A DNA stretch of 64,000 nucleotides from Loxodes magnus (GCA_946699065.1 CAMPDV010000013.1:62001-126000), one strand, 5' to 3'; positions 35,206 to 46,997 are shown, counted from the first letter of the stretch. Made by a program: numbers and translations. The notes: generated from the letters alone by a model not told the origin.

Positions 35206-36006
35206 ATAAAAAAATGGAATAATCTATTCGCCTTTCCAAAAACCAAATTAAGAACGCAAAAAGGAAAGCTGCGAAACAAATGCAGAGACAACAACAAGAA
35301 GAAGATAAATCAAGTTCCTCCTCTGAAGGAAAAATCATAATCGGAACAATAGAATCGAATCCAGTAAAGGTATAAAAATAATCCGAAATATAAATATAGC
35401 TTGACCAAATGAAAACAATAATACAAAATTATTAGGAAACAATTTACAACCAAGGGGAAAAAATAAGAGAACTAATGAATACTATCGAAGATTAAAATAA
35501 CGAGCTTCTAATAATTAGACGATAATTGATTTAGAATAATCTAGTCACGGAATAGTAACTATATGAATAATCTCAATCGAATTTTAAGCAAGAACAAAAT
35601 ATGATTATCGAAAATGTTTCTACATAAGCAAACGTTTAAGAAAAATAGAATGACTAAAAGATTAATATAGATTTAATCAAAAGAATCGATTAACTTGAAA
35701 AAAAAGTATTTCTGAAGAGATTCAAGAAAAAACAAGGCAAACAATGCTATTATTGCAAATCAAAGTGACACTTATTACAAAATTGCGATTAGTGAAGATA
35801 AATTTAGATAAAAGAACAATAAAGAACGTTAAGCATACTCAGCAGACTCTGAATAACCTAAACAGGGATTTACAAGAGAAAACTATTCACATAAAAGACA
35901 GAAGATCCTCTGTGGTTCCATCCACGCTAAAAAAATGGTAGCAAAAACCTGGTTGAAAATCCAGGGAATGCTAAACTTTAATTACTTTTAGTTTACTATT
36001 ATTATT
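35206..36006 (+). mobile_element. Gag-only retroelement with 13-bp target duplication
   Basis: ATACCAAAATTAA at 35193-35205 is repeated at 36007-36019; array copies 1 and 2 have one copy and no insert. The element starts ATAAAAAAATGG, so the start codon lies within ten bases of its 5' end. The 3' end has two hairpins (GTGG/CCAC and CCTGG/CCAGG), then CTTTTAGTTTACTA and a TTA microsatellite. No reverse transcriptase is encoded, so it must move in trans. Confidence 0.85.
35214..35981 (+). CDS. Gag/ORF1-like protein with CCHC knuckle
   Basis: About 255 residues. Basic N-terminus rich in Lys/Gln, then coiled coil with KIRELMNTIEDQNNELL (around residues 90-107), which is almost repeated in the elements at 44324 (minus) and 57651. 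The knuckle CYYCKSKWHLLQNC at 35745-35786 is CX2CX4HX4C and its Trp is TGA. It ends HPRQKNGSKNLVENPGNA. The last codon given is a TAA one codon from where the 57651 relative has TGA. TAA is either a stop here or is read through. It likely binds the element RNA and chaperones its insertion. Confidence 0.8.
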
Positions 36007-38135
36007 ATACCAAAATTAAATTTTTTTTACTTTTACGTATATTTTATAATGGATAATGTTATTAAAATATTCTATTTTTTATAATACCTTTTTGTTCATA
36101 ATTTTGTATATTTAATCAATTTTTTTATTTATATTATACTTATTTTAAGAATTTAAAATTTGGTTTATGACTACTGTCAGTTTGATCTATAAACTAGCTA
36201 CTGTAGATAAGAATCGACGGTCTCTAGAGGATAGACTTAACTTATTCAAGATTATCGCTTGTTTTAAAACTCGACTGACGGTTTGCTCCTATTCTATGAT
36301 TCCTGGTTCTTGATTCAAATCTCCTTACTTCACATGTCGTATAATAAAGCAAATATTAAAGATGATTATGTTATGCTTTGAGGAAACTTACACTTTTCTA
36401 AAATTAATACCTATTAAGATAGTTGTCTGCTTTGAAAAAATCCAAGATTCAAGATCGCATAAGAATTCCCTCTTGGAGAAACTGGAATATCTTAAGATTT
36501 AATCGAAATTGAGTCGAGAAAATTAAAGAAAGATTCAATAAATTTAAAGACACTTTTAATCAGCTAATAAATAGTTTATTTACTATTTTGCAGTGAAATC
36601 AGAGACTGTGAATTAATTATATATTTAGACTAACTCCTAGACTTCTCTTCAATAATAGTATTCTTGATTCGGTTAGGTGATCTTTTTTATACCCCTTGTT
36701 AGTCCTAGCCTCTCTAGATATTGATAACTCCTTATTTGAGCCTTGAAAATCCTGATTTAATCTGTGGCAGATTATTTTATTAAAATATAAAAATAAAGCA
36801 AATATTAATTAAAAAGAAGCATAATTTATTTCTATAGAAAAGATTGAAATAATTGAATAAAGAACTACTCATTTAATCTAAAGTTTTTTATAGGAAAAAT
36901 AGTTTAAATAGTTATAGTTAATCAAATTAATAAAAAATCATAATATAAAAGGTAACGAGAGAAAATAAATTTTGCAAAAATAAATGCTTAAACAGTTGCT
37001 ATAGTTAGTTTTTCCCATTTCTAAACTTTCTGTTTATTTTAAATTATATTATTAAATTGCTTTCTAAATCACTTTATAAATTTAATTTATTTATTAATCA
37101 TTTTTAAAATTTTTCATATTATCAGTTAAATTTAAAAATATTAACTAGATAGATAAATTTATTTAAATTGCTGTAAGATTATTAAATAGCTTAAAATAAA
37201 CTTTGAAACTAGTTTTTCAGTTGATTTAAGTTAATTAATAATTAAACAAAATAAATTTTAAATTAAAGCATTAAATTTTACTTTTTATCTTATTAGTTTA
37301 AAATTTAAACTTTCTAGTAATGTTTTTTAATTTGCAACAAAGTGCTAAAAAAGATATATTGAATTGATTTTTTTAATAAAATTGTTTTAGTCTAAAGAGC
37401 GCTTTCATAAGAATATATTCTTGTTACTTTTATATATTGACATGAAAAAATAAATTGGAGTGAAATGTGTTGGATTAAAGTAGTTTTAAATAAGAAATGT
37501 AAAGTAGAAATAAAAAGAAGATTATAAAGATATAAGAATAAAGATGAATAGTCTTAAAATGATTGGTTTATTATTTAATTCTATTTAATATTATTTATAA
37601 AGCTATTAAATTTTTAGAATTAAAGTAATTTAAGGTTTTCTTATAAATTGTGGATGATGATTTATTAATTTTAAAATATGAGATCTATTAATAATAATGT
37701 TTATATATCTTGTATTTGTTTATAAGCTAATTTAAATGTAAGTTTTATATTTAGTTGTATAAATATTAACTAAAATCATTATATATCTAAATTACTAAAT
37801 TTACTATTATTTAAACTAGATATTTACTCATTTTTATTATACATATCATAGTCTAGAAACTATACCCTATTACTCTCCATCTTATATATTTTACATAAAC
37901 ACCTTATTAACTAATATAAGGCTTAAGACTAAATACTAGAACAAATATCAGAACATTTAACCAATATTAATATCAAAAGTAAAAGAAAACCATCTTATCA
38001 AGTGACCGATAAAGCCATTTATATTATTCTGGAATCAACCTACGCTTTTTGGAATCATCTAATCAAAATAAAAAGCTCCTGATTCAAGCTAACTTTATAA
38101 CGGTTAGAAATATATCTACAAAAGATAGAGATTAA

Positions 38136-38555
38136 ATGAAGGCCTTATAAGAAAGAAATTAGAAATCTATAAAAAATTGATTAGAAATTGATGAATTAGA
38201 AAAAAGATAGAAAAAACAATTGAATAAATTGGATTTAAGCGAGTAAGAATATCAATACTTTAGAAAATTGAGCAAACAATGATTCTCAAAAAAAGAATAA
38301 AATTGAGTTGATGTAGCAGCAAACCTGTTCTCCTATAATAACAATACAAAAAGTATAAAATGACTCTGAAGAAGCATATTAAAAAGACCTAGTAAAATAC
38401 AACAAGCTTTACTGCAATTCTATTAGAATTTACAGGAGTAAGATATCATTAGTGTAACAGAACTGACAGAATCAAATATAGATAATGAAAGAGGAAATAG
38501 AAAAACTGAAAAAATTAATTAAAGTTCTAAAGAATAAAATAAAATTAATGAATGA
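38136..38555 (+). CDS. ORF A1, copy 3
   Basis: Same length and TGA end as the other copies. It carries CAA at 38217-38219 where copies 1 and 2 have TAA, which is a direct sign that TAA reads as Gln. Replacements include Asn to Asp, Arg to Ser and Gln to Trp (TAA to TGA). Frame unbroken. Confidence 0.5.
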
Positions 38556-38980
38556 TAAACTAAAATAAATCCAAGAAGAACTCAATTAGTAAAATTAATG
38601 TATTGAATCTGATGGCGAGGAAGTTACCATTAAGAATGTCGAAACCAGACATTTTATGGATGAAGATGAGCTATATTCGTGAGAGGAGAAACTTTGTTTA
38701 AACGGGGAAAATTAATAAGAAAGAATACCTATTAACCAAGATATTTTTAGTTAAGTTAAGAAATTAATTATATAATTAATTTAAATATAATTTGAAGCTA
38801 TTAAATTTAATAAAAGGATATCTATTTAATTTAATAAATATCTATAAAATATTTTTATTAATTTTATTGTATATCAATTTCAATTTTATTTTAAATTTTT
38901 TATTATCTATTGTTTCATTTCTTGTAATATACATCATATTAGAAAATTCTAAAAAAGAAATTGAACTATCGAAATATTAA
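38485..38980 (+). CDS. ORF A2, copy 3, frame change before the hydrophobic part
   Basis: The coiled-coil part matches copies 1 and 2 with replacements (Gln to Leu, Phe to Leu, Gly to Glu, Gln to Glu). One extra T near 38854 shifts the frame ahead of the hydrophobic run, which then reads from an alternative ATG at 38792 (MKLLNLIKGY). Either the two parts are separate proteins, or this copy is broken, or this is a homopolymer error. Confidence 0.35.
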
Positions 38981-39882
38981 TGGCCAACTAAAATCTTATA
39001 AATATGTAACTGATTAAGAAATTTTAGTTTAATTTAATGAATTTTATATTAATCTATATATTTTTTATTTATGTTATATGTAAAAATAACATAAATACAA
39101 ATTTATAACTATCTTATTTATTTTAATTAATGGTTTCTTTTTATTTGTTTTATTTTTAAATTATAAATATTGTTGCCTTTTATATTTTTAACTTTTTATA
39201 AATTAATTTAGACAGAAAGGGTCTTAAAAAATGTATTTTTACCTTTAGTTTAAAAATTGAATCTAACTTGATAAAATTTAAATATTATAATAATTTTAGT
39301 TTCCTTTTTTAACTCTTTTAATGAAGTAAAATATTTCTGCAGTTTATAGTTGAATTATTTTAGGTTTAGATGATATTATTTTATAATAATTTATAAATCT
39401 ATTACTAATACTTGTATTTACTAAAAGCATATATATTTTATATCTGTATATTTATATAATTATTTTATTAATTCTTATCTCATATTATATATTTCTCTTT
39501 TATTACTTTTCTTTTATTACAAATTAGATATTTTATTTATTTATCTAAGTTAAAATTATTATTTTATATAAATTTAGATTATCTTTAAATATATTTCTCT
39601 AAGTACTAAAAATTATTAAGCATAGTTATATAAATAAGCTGTTTATAAATAACTTAAGCTACTAAAGTATAAATAAATATTATATATAAATAATATTATA
39701 TATTTAAATTAAGTAAAATACAACTATATCAAACTATTAATAAACCTTAAATTTACTTTATTTTCATTCAAAATATTATATAAATCAAATGCCTCCTAAC
39801 AAATAATCAACCAAAAACTAACACCAAATCCAGTAATCAAACTCTCTAATCGAATATACTCTCTAGAGCGGAAAACAAAAAA

Positions 39883-40572
39883 ATGCAACAATCACTTCTA
39901 GACTTTATTTAACGATTAGATTCTCTAACTTTTACTGTGCAATAATTATAAAACGAAAATTAATGGTTAAAAACGGAAATAAGCACTAAAGCCTTGATGT
40001 TGCAAGGTAATTAAAAACTGGAAAAAACGGAGCAAAAAATAGTAGAAATTAATAAACCATACAATTCTAATCTTAATAATGATCCTATGGTAATAGAAGA
40101 ACAAAATTTAAATTCTTTTTCGGATCGGAAAAAAATTGTCAATTTTTTAAAATTGTAAAAATGCTAAAAATGCTAAAAATGCTTAAAAATAGGACATAAC
40201 TCGAAATATTGTAAATCAAGATGTTTTTATTGCTAAAAGGTTGGACACATCTTTAGAAGATGCTGGTATTTTCAGAAGAAGCAAGAATCTAATAATTGAA
40301 AGATATGAAATAATATGACAAAATTATACTGTTCTCCAGAAGGAAAACTTTACAAGAAAAAATTATACAGTGGAGATAAATTACTATTGGATATAGTAAA
40401 TGCTCAAAAAAGAAGGACGAGGAAGATATTGGGACCTAATTGAGATTGAAGAAAAATTCCTAAGATCAAGAAAGGTTAAATCTGTACAACACGATATGCA
40501 ATAGAAGAAGCAAGCTCTGAAAAAGACCTGAACGATTCATTTACATCTTAAAACTCATAAACTAATTAGTGA
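39883..40572 (+). CDS. ORF B, copy 3
   Basis: Full length with both knuckles intact. All differences from copies 1 and 2 that I see inside the ORF are replacements (Gln to Leu, Phe to Leu, Met to Thr, Val to Asp, Leu to Trp, Ala to Thr, Tyr to Asp), with no synonymous change. That pattern fits a sequence no longer under purifying selection, although the frame is unbroken. Confidence 0.65.
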
Positions 40573-40803
40573 CAAACCAAATAAAGGTGAAGTCACTTTA
40601 ATAAATTATTTTATGTTATATATGTTGCTTGCATTAATCATCTAATTTACTTATATACATTTATTTATTTTATACTTATACCAAAATATATAATTAGATA
40701 CTAAATAAAGTAATAATGTAGTTTTAGATACTATTGACTGTATTTTTGATGGTAACTGTTATAAATTACCTTTATAGCTTTTGTAGTCTAAATAATAATA
40801 AAA

Positions 40804-42197
40804 ATGTAAGCGTTACCAAAATGCTTAATCTGCTTAGAAGATTACAACTTAACTAATGCTCTTCCAACTGTCTTACCTTGTGGACATATTTACTGTGGTT
40901 TGTGTTTGAATACTCAGTACTGATTATAAGGCATAATGTAATGTCCTATTTGTTAAAAAGGATTCCATTTTAGATTTGATGATTTACCTTAAGAAAGTGA
41001 TTTAATAAGAGTGATATTTTAAAACTAATAATACATATAAAAGATTTAAGATGCTAGATAGAAATTAAAAGAGATAAGGAGGTAAATTATGGAAAAATCT
41101 AAAACCATTACAACCAAATAATCAAACATTAGTAATACTCTCATAATACCACTAACTAATATCATCATCAATCATTAACCAACATTTATCTACCAAAAAT
41201 AACACTCAAATATTATCTAATTCTACTAATCACTAAAACCAACTATACTCTAATATAACTCATAACCACCTACAATACTAAACTCTAAATTAACTTACAA
41301 TCTAATAAGATAAAAACTATAATACAATACTAAGTAACCAAATAAGATTTAGACTAATTAACATAAACTAAGCTAGCACTTTATATAATCTAACTATATT
41401 CACTTTTTTGATTATGGAATTTAAAAATTAAGTTTATTTAACATTTAAACAGAGTAATTACGATAAGTCTAAGTTTAATTTATAATTCCTTTAGGCAATA
41501 AAAGTATAGAATATTAAAATAAGTTATATTTAATTGGAGGATATAACAAAAATTAAAATAAAGGAATAAAAGAAACTTGATAATTCGATTATGAAGGTAA
41601 TAGTATAAAACTTAGTGATCTAAATGAGGGAAGAGGTGACTTTGGAATATCAGCTGCTTAAAATTATCTTTATGTGGTTGGAGGAATTACTAATAATGTC
41701 AAGCTTTATAATCAGTAAAAAAGTTAAAGATAGAAAACTAAAGTAAATGATAAAACTGTTCTTAGTTTCCATTTAGAATAGCTTTCTAAACTTTAGTAGT
41801 AGATAAAGAAGAATAAAATATTTATTCTTTTGGAGGTGCAAATTAGAAAGAATAAACTTTAAAAGATATATGAAAGTATAACATATAGAATGATAGATGG
41901 AGTAAGTAAAATTTTAATCTTCCTGAAGCTGTTGCTTTTCCTATAATTTCTTTAGAGCCTTTTATCATATTTGGAGGTATAAAAAATTATTCTAGTGAAG
42001 AATATTTAAGAAAAATATATAAAAGAAGCAAAGAATAATGACAATAAAGCTAAATTTTTAAAGATGTTGAAGCTTTAACGGAGATAAAAATAAGAAATAA
42101 CTATGGATATGTTTTTGCTATAGAATAGAGAAGAGTTTCAATAATGAGGATTGATTTAGAAAAATTGAGTTATAGAAGTATTAGAAGTAATAACTGA
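40804..42197 (+). pseudogene. RING-Kelch gene C, copy 3, diverged with one-base deletion
   Basis: The RING is identical to copy 2. The Kelch half differs at many sites, and in its first part changes are mostly synonymous (TTT/TTC, TAC/TAT, GAG/GAA, GTA/GTG, GAT/GAC), showing past constraint. One base is missing near 41706, just after the second Kelch strand, so the ATG-to-TGA distance is not a multiple of three. Later changes are mostly replacements. Confidence 0.65.
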
Positions 42198-43048
42198 TAA
42201 ACATAATAATAATATCTATATTATTTATAATAAATATAGTCTCATATGTAAAGAAGTAATTTAAAGATCTATAATTAAGTAAATATGTTACTACTTATTA
42301 AAATATTTAAAGCGTCTGAAATAAACAAAGAATCAAATTTTATCTAAACATCTTTAAAAATCTATTATTCAAATATTATCATTATTCAGATACAAGCAAA
42401 CAACTTATAACATACCAAAACATATTCAACACAGTCAAAAAAACTATCTTTAAATACATCCTTATATTCAAATTATGCAAGTACTACTTAGATTACTATT
42501 TATCTAATCAAATCAAAATTATAATCAAATAATAATTAAGCTATACCTATATCTAAATACTAATTAAGTAATCACTACTTTCATCAAGTCAACATCTCAA
42601 GTCTAAAATACATTATTTCCTTTCATCATTAAAACTAGCAACTTTGAATAATTAAAAATGTTCCATAGCCAAAAATAAAATCAAGCCAGTATAACCATTA
42701 TACTCTCGATAAAAACTCAATCATAATAAATTTTCGATATTAATATGATAGACCAGTAAGATTTAAATAACATCATAATAAAACTTTTAGAAAGACCGTC
42801 TAATGATGAAAAAAGCAAGGAAAATATGATGAACTAAAGAATTAGCAGAAATTGAAATTTTATAAAATAAGCAATAAAAAAATAAAGTAAAAAACTTCAT
42901 CAAAAAAATAAGAATAATCTATCAATTTATAGAGAGACGATTTTAAAAAATTAAAATTCAAGCATAATAAAAATAAAATAATGTGCCACATTAATGGAGC
43001 TTTTCAGTACGATATAAAGATTTTAGATAATTAGATTAAGTAAGAATA

Positions 43049-43561
43049 ATGTCATCTACACTTTTTCTACTTTTTTATCTGATAAAGAATAACTTAATAA
43101 ATTACTATAGCATAAAAAATGATAATATTAATCTTATGATATTTCTATCAAGAAGAGAAATATTAACTGAATATTACAATAATAATAGCTACCTAATTCA
43201 CTACTCTAGGCTTAGAAAATGTTTAGTCCCAACAGAAACATAAGCTAAAAATCTTAGAAAATATCAAAAAAACATCTTTACATTTAATAAAAGGAACAAC
43301 ATGACTTGATGGTAAAACTATTATGTACCTGAAATTATCAGAAATAATTTATCCAGAAAATATTTCTACTTGACTGGAAGAAAAAATTTACGTTAAATGT
43401 AAGTTAATGGTCATCCAGCAATGTATGATGTCTAAACTGTTAAAAAAATTGGACACAAGACTAAGTATTGTAGAAGATAAAAAAGAAATAAAGCTAATAA
43501 TCTATTTTGCTGAAAGTGTTAAGATAAGTAACACTGAATAACACACTAAAATAAAAGATCC
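43049..43561 (+). pseudogene. Gag-like ORF D, copy 3, best preserved
   Basis: From ATG 43049 a 170-codon frame reads MSSTLFLLFY then a charged region and GRKNLRQMQVNGHP. It ends with GHKTKYC (43451-43471) and CWKCQDKQHWITH (43508-43546). The second is CX2CX4HX3H. The first knuckle lacks its CX2C in frame, but the next frame reads CLNCQK immediately before it, so a one-base insertion in an A-run split CLNCQKIGHKTKYC. This shows D was once a two-knuckle Gag/ORF1-type protein. Confidence 0.5.
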
Positions 43562-43715
43562 ATAAATAAAAATAAAATATCTAAAGAAATAATAAAGACG
43601 AGTAGCAAGCAAAAATTTTAATCATAAAGTATAAAAATTACTAAAATAATTATTTAAATTACACCTGAGATAGGTAACAATTGATAGAATAATAAAATCT
43701 CATAATAATAGTATT

Positions 43716-44324
43716 AACTAAATGTTTAAAAGTTTTGGAGTTCTCCGGGTTTCAACCGATTTCGCTCCGCCTTTTTTTAACGTGGATATATACCACGGCC
43801 TTTTTTAAAGGTGGGTGTCTACCATAAAAATTTTTCATATTAATATTAAAAAACTTCTCTTTATAAATCCAGAATCGGTTTATCAAAGCTTGTTCAGCAT
43901 CGTTCATGTTTTGATTTCTTCTCTTTTTGCAAATTTTATCATTTTTTGTATTTTTTTAATAAGTGATATTTCGAGTTACAGCATCAACAATTTTTTATCT
44001 ATTTTTTCTTAATCCACTATGAAAAAAAAGTTTTTTCTATTTTTCTATTCTTTGAATTAAATTTTTATCATTATTCTATTCATTAATTATTTCTTGATCT
44101 TTAGCTTAAGAAGTGAGGAATAGATTACTCATATTTACTCCTTGCTTGAAATTTTTCTAAGACTGAATATAGAGCTATTGTTCTGTCACAACATTGCTTT
44201 ATATAAGTTATTGCTTAAGAATTAGCAATTCGTTATTTTAGTCTTCGATGTTATTCATAAGATCTCTAATTCTTTCTTCTTGATTACACATTTGTTCTTC
44301 ATACTTAGAAATTAGATTTTTCAT
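43716..44324 (-). pseudogene. Truncated Gag-like protein, last knuckle Cys replaced by Tyr
   Basis: From ATG 44324 leftwards the frame reads MKNLISKYEEQ, then RIRDLMNNIEDQNNELLILK, closely matching the coiled coil of the 35214 protein, and VVTEQQLYIQSQKNFKQ. The knuckle CWCCNSKYHLLKKY (43989-43948) has Tyr where the last Cys should be. The tail YPRQKKAERNRLKPGEL is homologous to HPRQKNGSKNLVENPG. The missing N-terminus and lost zinc ligand suggest a dead copy. Confidence 0.65.
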
Positions 44325-44345
44325 CTTTTCTTTTTATCAATTTTC
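43716..44345 (-). mobile_element. Minus-strand Gag-only element, 5'-truncated
   Basis: Read on the minus strand, the end (43716-43830) carries the same 3' hairpins as the elements at 35206 and 57644, including CGTGG/CCACG around 43780-43797, and the family 3' end in a variant form. It begins directly beyond the breakpoint of array copy 3. Compared with 35206 it lacks the first 60-70 codons, as expected for incomplete reverse transcription. I could not find a convincing target duplication. Confidence 0.65.
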
Positions 44346-45928
44346 CAAAGAAAAGTTAATTACAAAAGATAGTTAAAAAAAGGAATATATAAATATAATT
44401 TAAATTTAGGAAAATTATAAATAATCTAAAATTCAAACTTATTTTAATAGCTAAGTTTCAAATAATTCTATAACTATCTATATCATCTTTTTATATTTTA
44501 ATCTTTTATAATGTATAAGATTAATAAATGATGATGTCCTATAGAGCAAAACATGTAGAATTGTTGATTAGGAACAGAAAGATATAGAATAGTAGACTAA
44601 TAAAATGTATTAAGAGTAAATAATAATCTGTTAGATTAGTTCTAAATAACTTATATTAGCTAATCTAATACTTATATCATCTCATGCTTATTACAAAGAA
44701 ATACATTGTTCTAAGTTTACTCTTTCTATTAATTCAGAAAATAATAATAGAAGATATTAAAAATATATTTTCTTTCTTAAAAAAGCTAATAATTTTCTTA
44801 ATAGCAAACAAATAATTTTAAGAAAGATAGTATTAATAGTGGTAACTATGTTTTTTGGATAAGTATAGAATAATAGAATTAAGTTTTTATCTTTAAATAA
44901 TCTAGAATAATTTAGGTATTATTAATTTAAAATGATAATTACAAAAATAACATAAATAATAAATATTAGTTTGCTATAAAAAGAGAAAGATATCTAAATG
45001 TATTAATTATAACTAATCTAATATCTAAATTAATTAAAGAGAAATTTAATTAATAACTAATAAAGCTAAAAGGATAAAATATTAAGTATTTAATAGACAT
45101 AATTAAACATATTAAAGCTTATTTTAATAATAAAATTAAATATTACTATTTAATAATTGTAAGATAAAATTAGTGATACACCATTTCTAGTTAGTTTAAA
45201 TATTTAATTTCTACTACTTCTATTTATTACATTTATATATTTTGCTTAGAATCAACATTAAAATAAATTATATTAGTTTATTATTATAAGAGAGACCTTT
45301 ATAAATAAAAAGTTTTAATGAAATAGTAGTAAGAAAATGGACAATTAAAAGATTTTATCTTGTAAGTTCTAAAAATAATTTGATGTTTTTTAATATTTAT
45401 TTAAGCTAATTTATAAGAAACTTATTTTGTTTCATTTTTTTAATTAGTAAATAGCTTAAATAAATATTTTTTTGATTAAATGTAAGTGAAAAGCAATAAT
45501 TAATAACAGTAGATTTAAAAGAATTGTAATATTTTATTTATAATTTAAAAGGGTTTATAAAGAAATAAGGTTTTCTTATTAAGAGTCTTTGATTTAAAGT
45601 ACAAATAAGTTGTAATTAATGGATGCATATTAAAGTTATTATAATAAGGATATAATTCTTCGTTATAAAACTTTTGAAATAATAATTTATCCTTTTATTT
45701 AAAAGTAAAAAGATATAAAATAATTAAAATTGTAAAAGCTTATAAACTATTAGTTTAATATCTTGTCTTGTTTTAAGACAAAAATAGAAAAATCAATGTT
45801 TAAGAAATGAGATATTTATAAGTATGCTTAATAAATAATTTAATTGTTTACTTGTATTGAAATTAAGTAAGTAAAATTAATTGAGTTATTTTAATTAAAA
45901 ATTTATAGAAGTAAGTTATAAAATTAAA
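44346..45928. other. Non-coding 5' flank of WD40 gene A
   Basis: AT-rich. From 44640 it is alignable with 58999-60161, but indels of one and two bases fall at random, so I see no coding constraint. Shared blocks such as GATACACCATTTCTA and AAGGTTTTCTTATTAAGAGT may include the promoter. Nothing else recognised. Confidence 0.5.
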
Positions 45929-46997
45929 ATGGAGAAAAAAGAAGAGCAATTTACTAAAAGTATTTTTTTAAGAAAACTCTTAAGAGCGAGAAACCACATT
46001 CTAGGGAAAATATCTCTACTTCATTTCAGGTATGAAATTCTGCCTAACTTATGCTACTAAAAGTTAATAAATAAGATCAGTTATGACCAAAGTAAAGGTA
46101 TTTCTTTAATATTTTTTAGACTAAGTCCTTACTGACACTTCAGTTGTTAACTCCGTAGCCATATCAAGTGACCTGAATTGAATTGTATCAGGTTCAGGAT
46201 ATCCTGAGTATTCAATAAAGATTTGGAATTTCCAGACAGGTGCTCTCCAAAGAACTATAACGGGACATACTGGTTCAATTTACTCGGTAGTAATCTCCTA
46301 TGATTCTAAATATATTATATCAGGATCTTACGATAACACAATCAAGATCTGAAACTTATAGACTGGTTCTCTCATAAGAACTATAACGGGACATACTGGC
46401 TCAGTTAACTCGTTAATAATCTCCTATGACTCTAAGTATATTATATCAGGATCTGATGACAAAGCTATAAAGATCTGAAATTTCCACAATGGAACTCTCC
46501 AAAGAACTTTAACGGGACATTCTTCATATGTTTGATCTGTAGTAATCTCCTATGGCTCTAGATATATTATATCGGGATCTTGGGATAGAACTATAAAGAT
46601 TTGGCATTTCTAGACTGGTCAGCTTGTGTGAACTCTTACTGGGCATTCAGACTATGTTTATTCGGTAAAAGTGTCTAAGGATAATAGGTATATAATATCG
46701 GGTTCTCTTGACAGGACTATTAAGATATGGGACTTCTCATCTGGTTAGTGTTTTCGTACTCTTTCAGGTCATACAGGTGTTGTATCAATTATATAGTTAA
46801 GTGTAGATTCAAGTGTTATATTTTCTGGTTCTTATGATAGAACAATTAAGATATGGAACTTTGATAGGGGTGAGTGCATATAGACTTTATAAGGTCATTC
46901 AAGTTCAATAGAATCTATAGCATTGAGTGTTGATAATAGATGGCTGGTATCGGGAGCTAGAGACAGGATAATTAGAAAGTGGAGAGTTTCGAGTTGA
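45929..46997 (+). CDS. WD40-repeat protein A, two exons
   Basis: Exon 1 is 45929-46097 and exon 2 is 46120-46997; spliced, 348 codons plus TGA. The N-terminal 60 residues (KSIFLRKLLRARNHILGKIS, then RYEILPNLCYQKLI) are basic and unclassified. Seven WD40 units follow, each with GH near the start and a KIW-type end (SIKIW, TIKIW, AIKIW, TIKIW, TIKIW, TIKIW, IIRKW), enough for a complete seven-bladed propeller. Several of these Trp are TGA, and LQTG has TAG for Gln. Such propellers are protein-interaction scaffolds; the partner is unknown. The TGA right after KWRVSS is taken as stop because copies A and B diverge immediately after it. Confidence 0.88.
46098..46119 (+). other. 22-nt spliceosomal intron in WD40 gene A
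   Basis: Begins GTATTTC and ends TTTTTTAG. It joins the N-terminal frame to the WD40 frame (codon GAC across the junction). The paralog has a 21-nt version at the same place and yet keeps the same downstream frame, which is possible only if the segment is removed. Confidence 0.85.

Larger units (their letters stand above)
33704..43697 (+). repeat. Tandem array copy 3, 3'-truncated (about 10 kb)
   Basis: Near-identical to copy 2 until about 41250, then increasingly diverged (roughly 10% or more by eye), and homology stops near 43697 just after ORF D. The SINE, E, F and the 5' part of G are missing. A Gag-only element is inserted at 35206-36006. The junction runs directly into a minus-strand Gag-like element. 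Confidence 0.88.

Noticed and set aside
43815-44012. 65-codon plus-strand frame (MSTIKIFHIN...)
   Set aside because: Antisense to the minus-strand Gag-like element, whose coiled coil and knuckle are recognisable on the other strand.
44640-44950. Possible ORF upstream of WD40 gene A
   Set aside because: The paralogous stretch at 58999-59290 differs by uncompensated one- and two-base indels, so the frame is not maintained.
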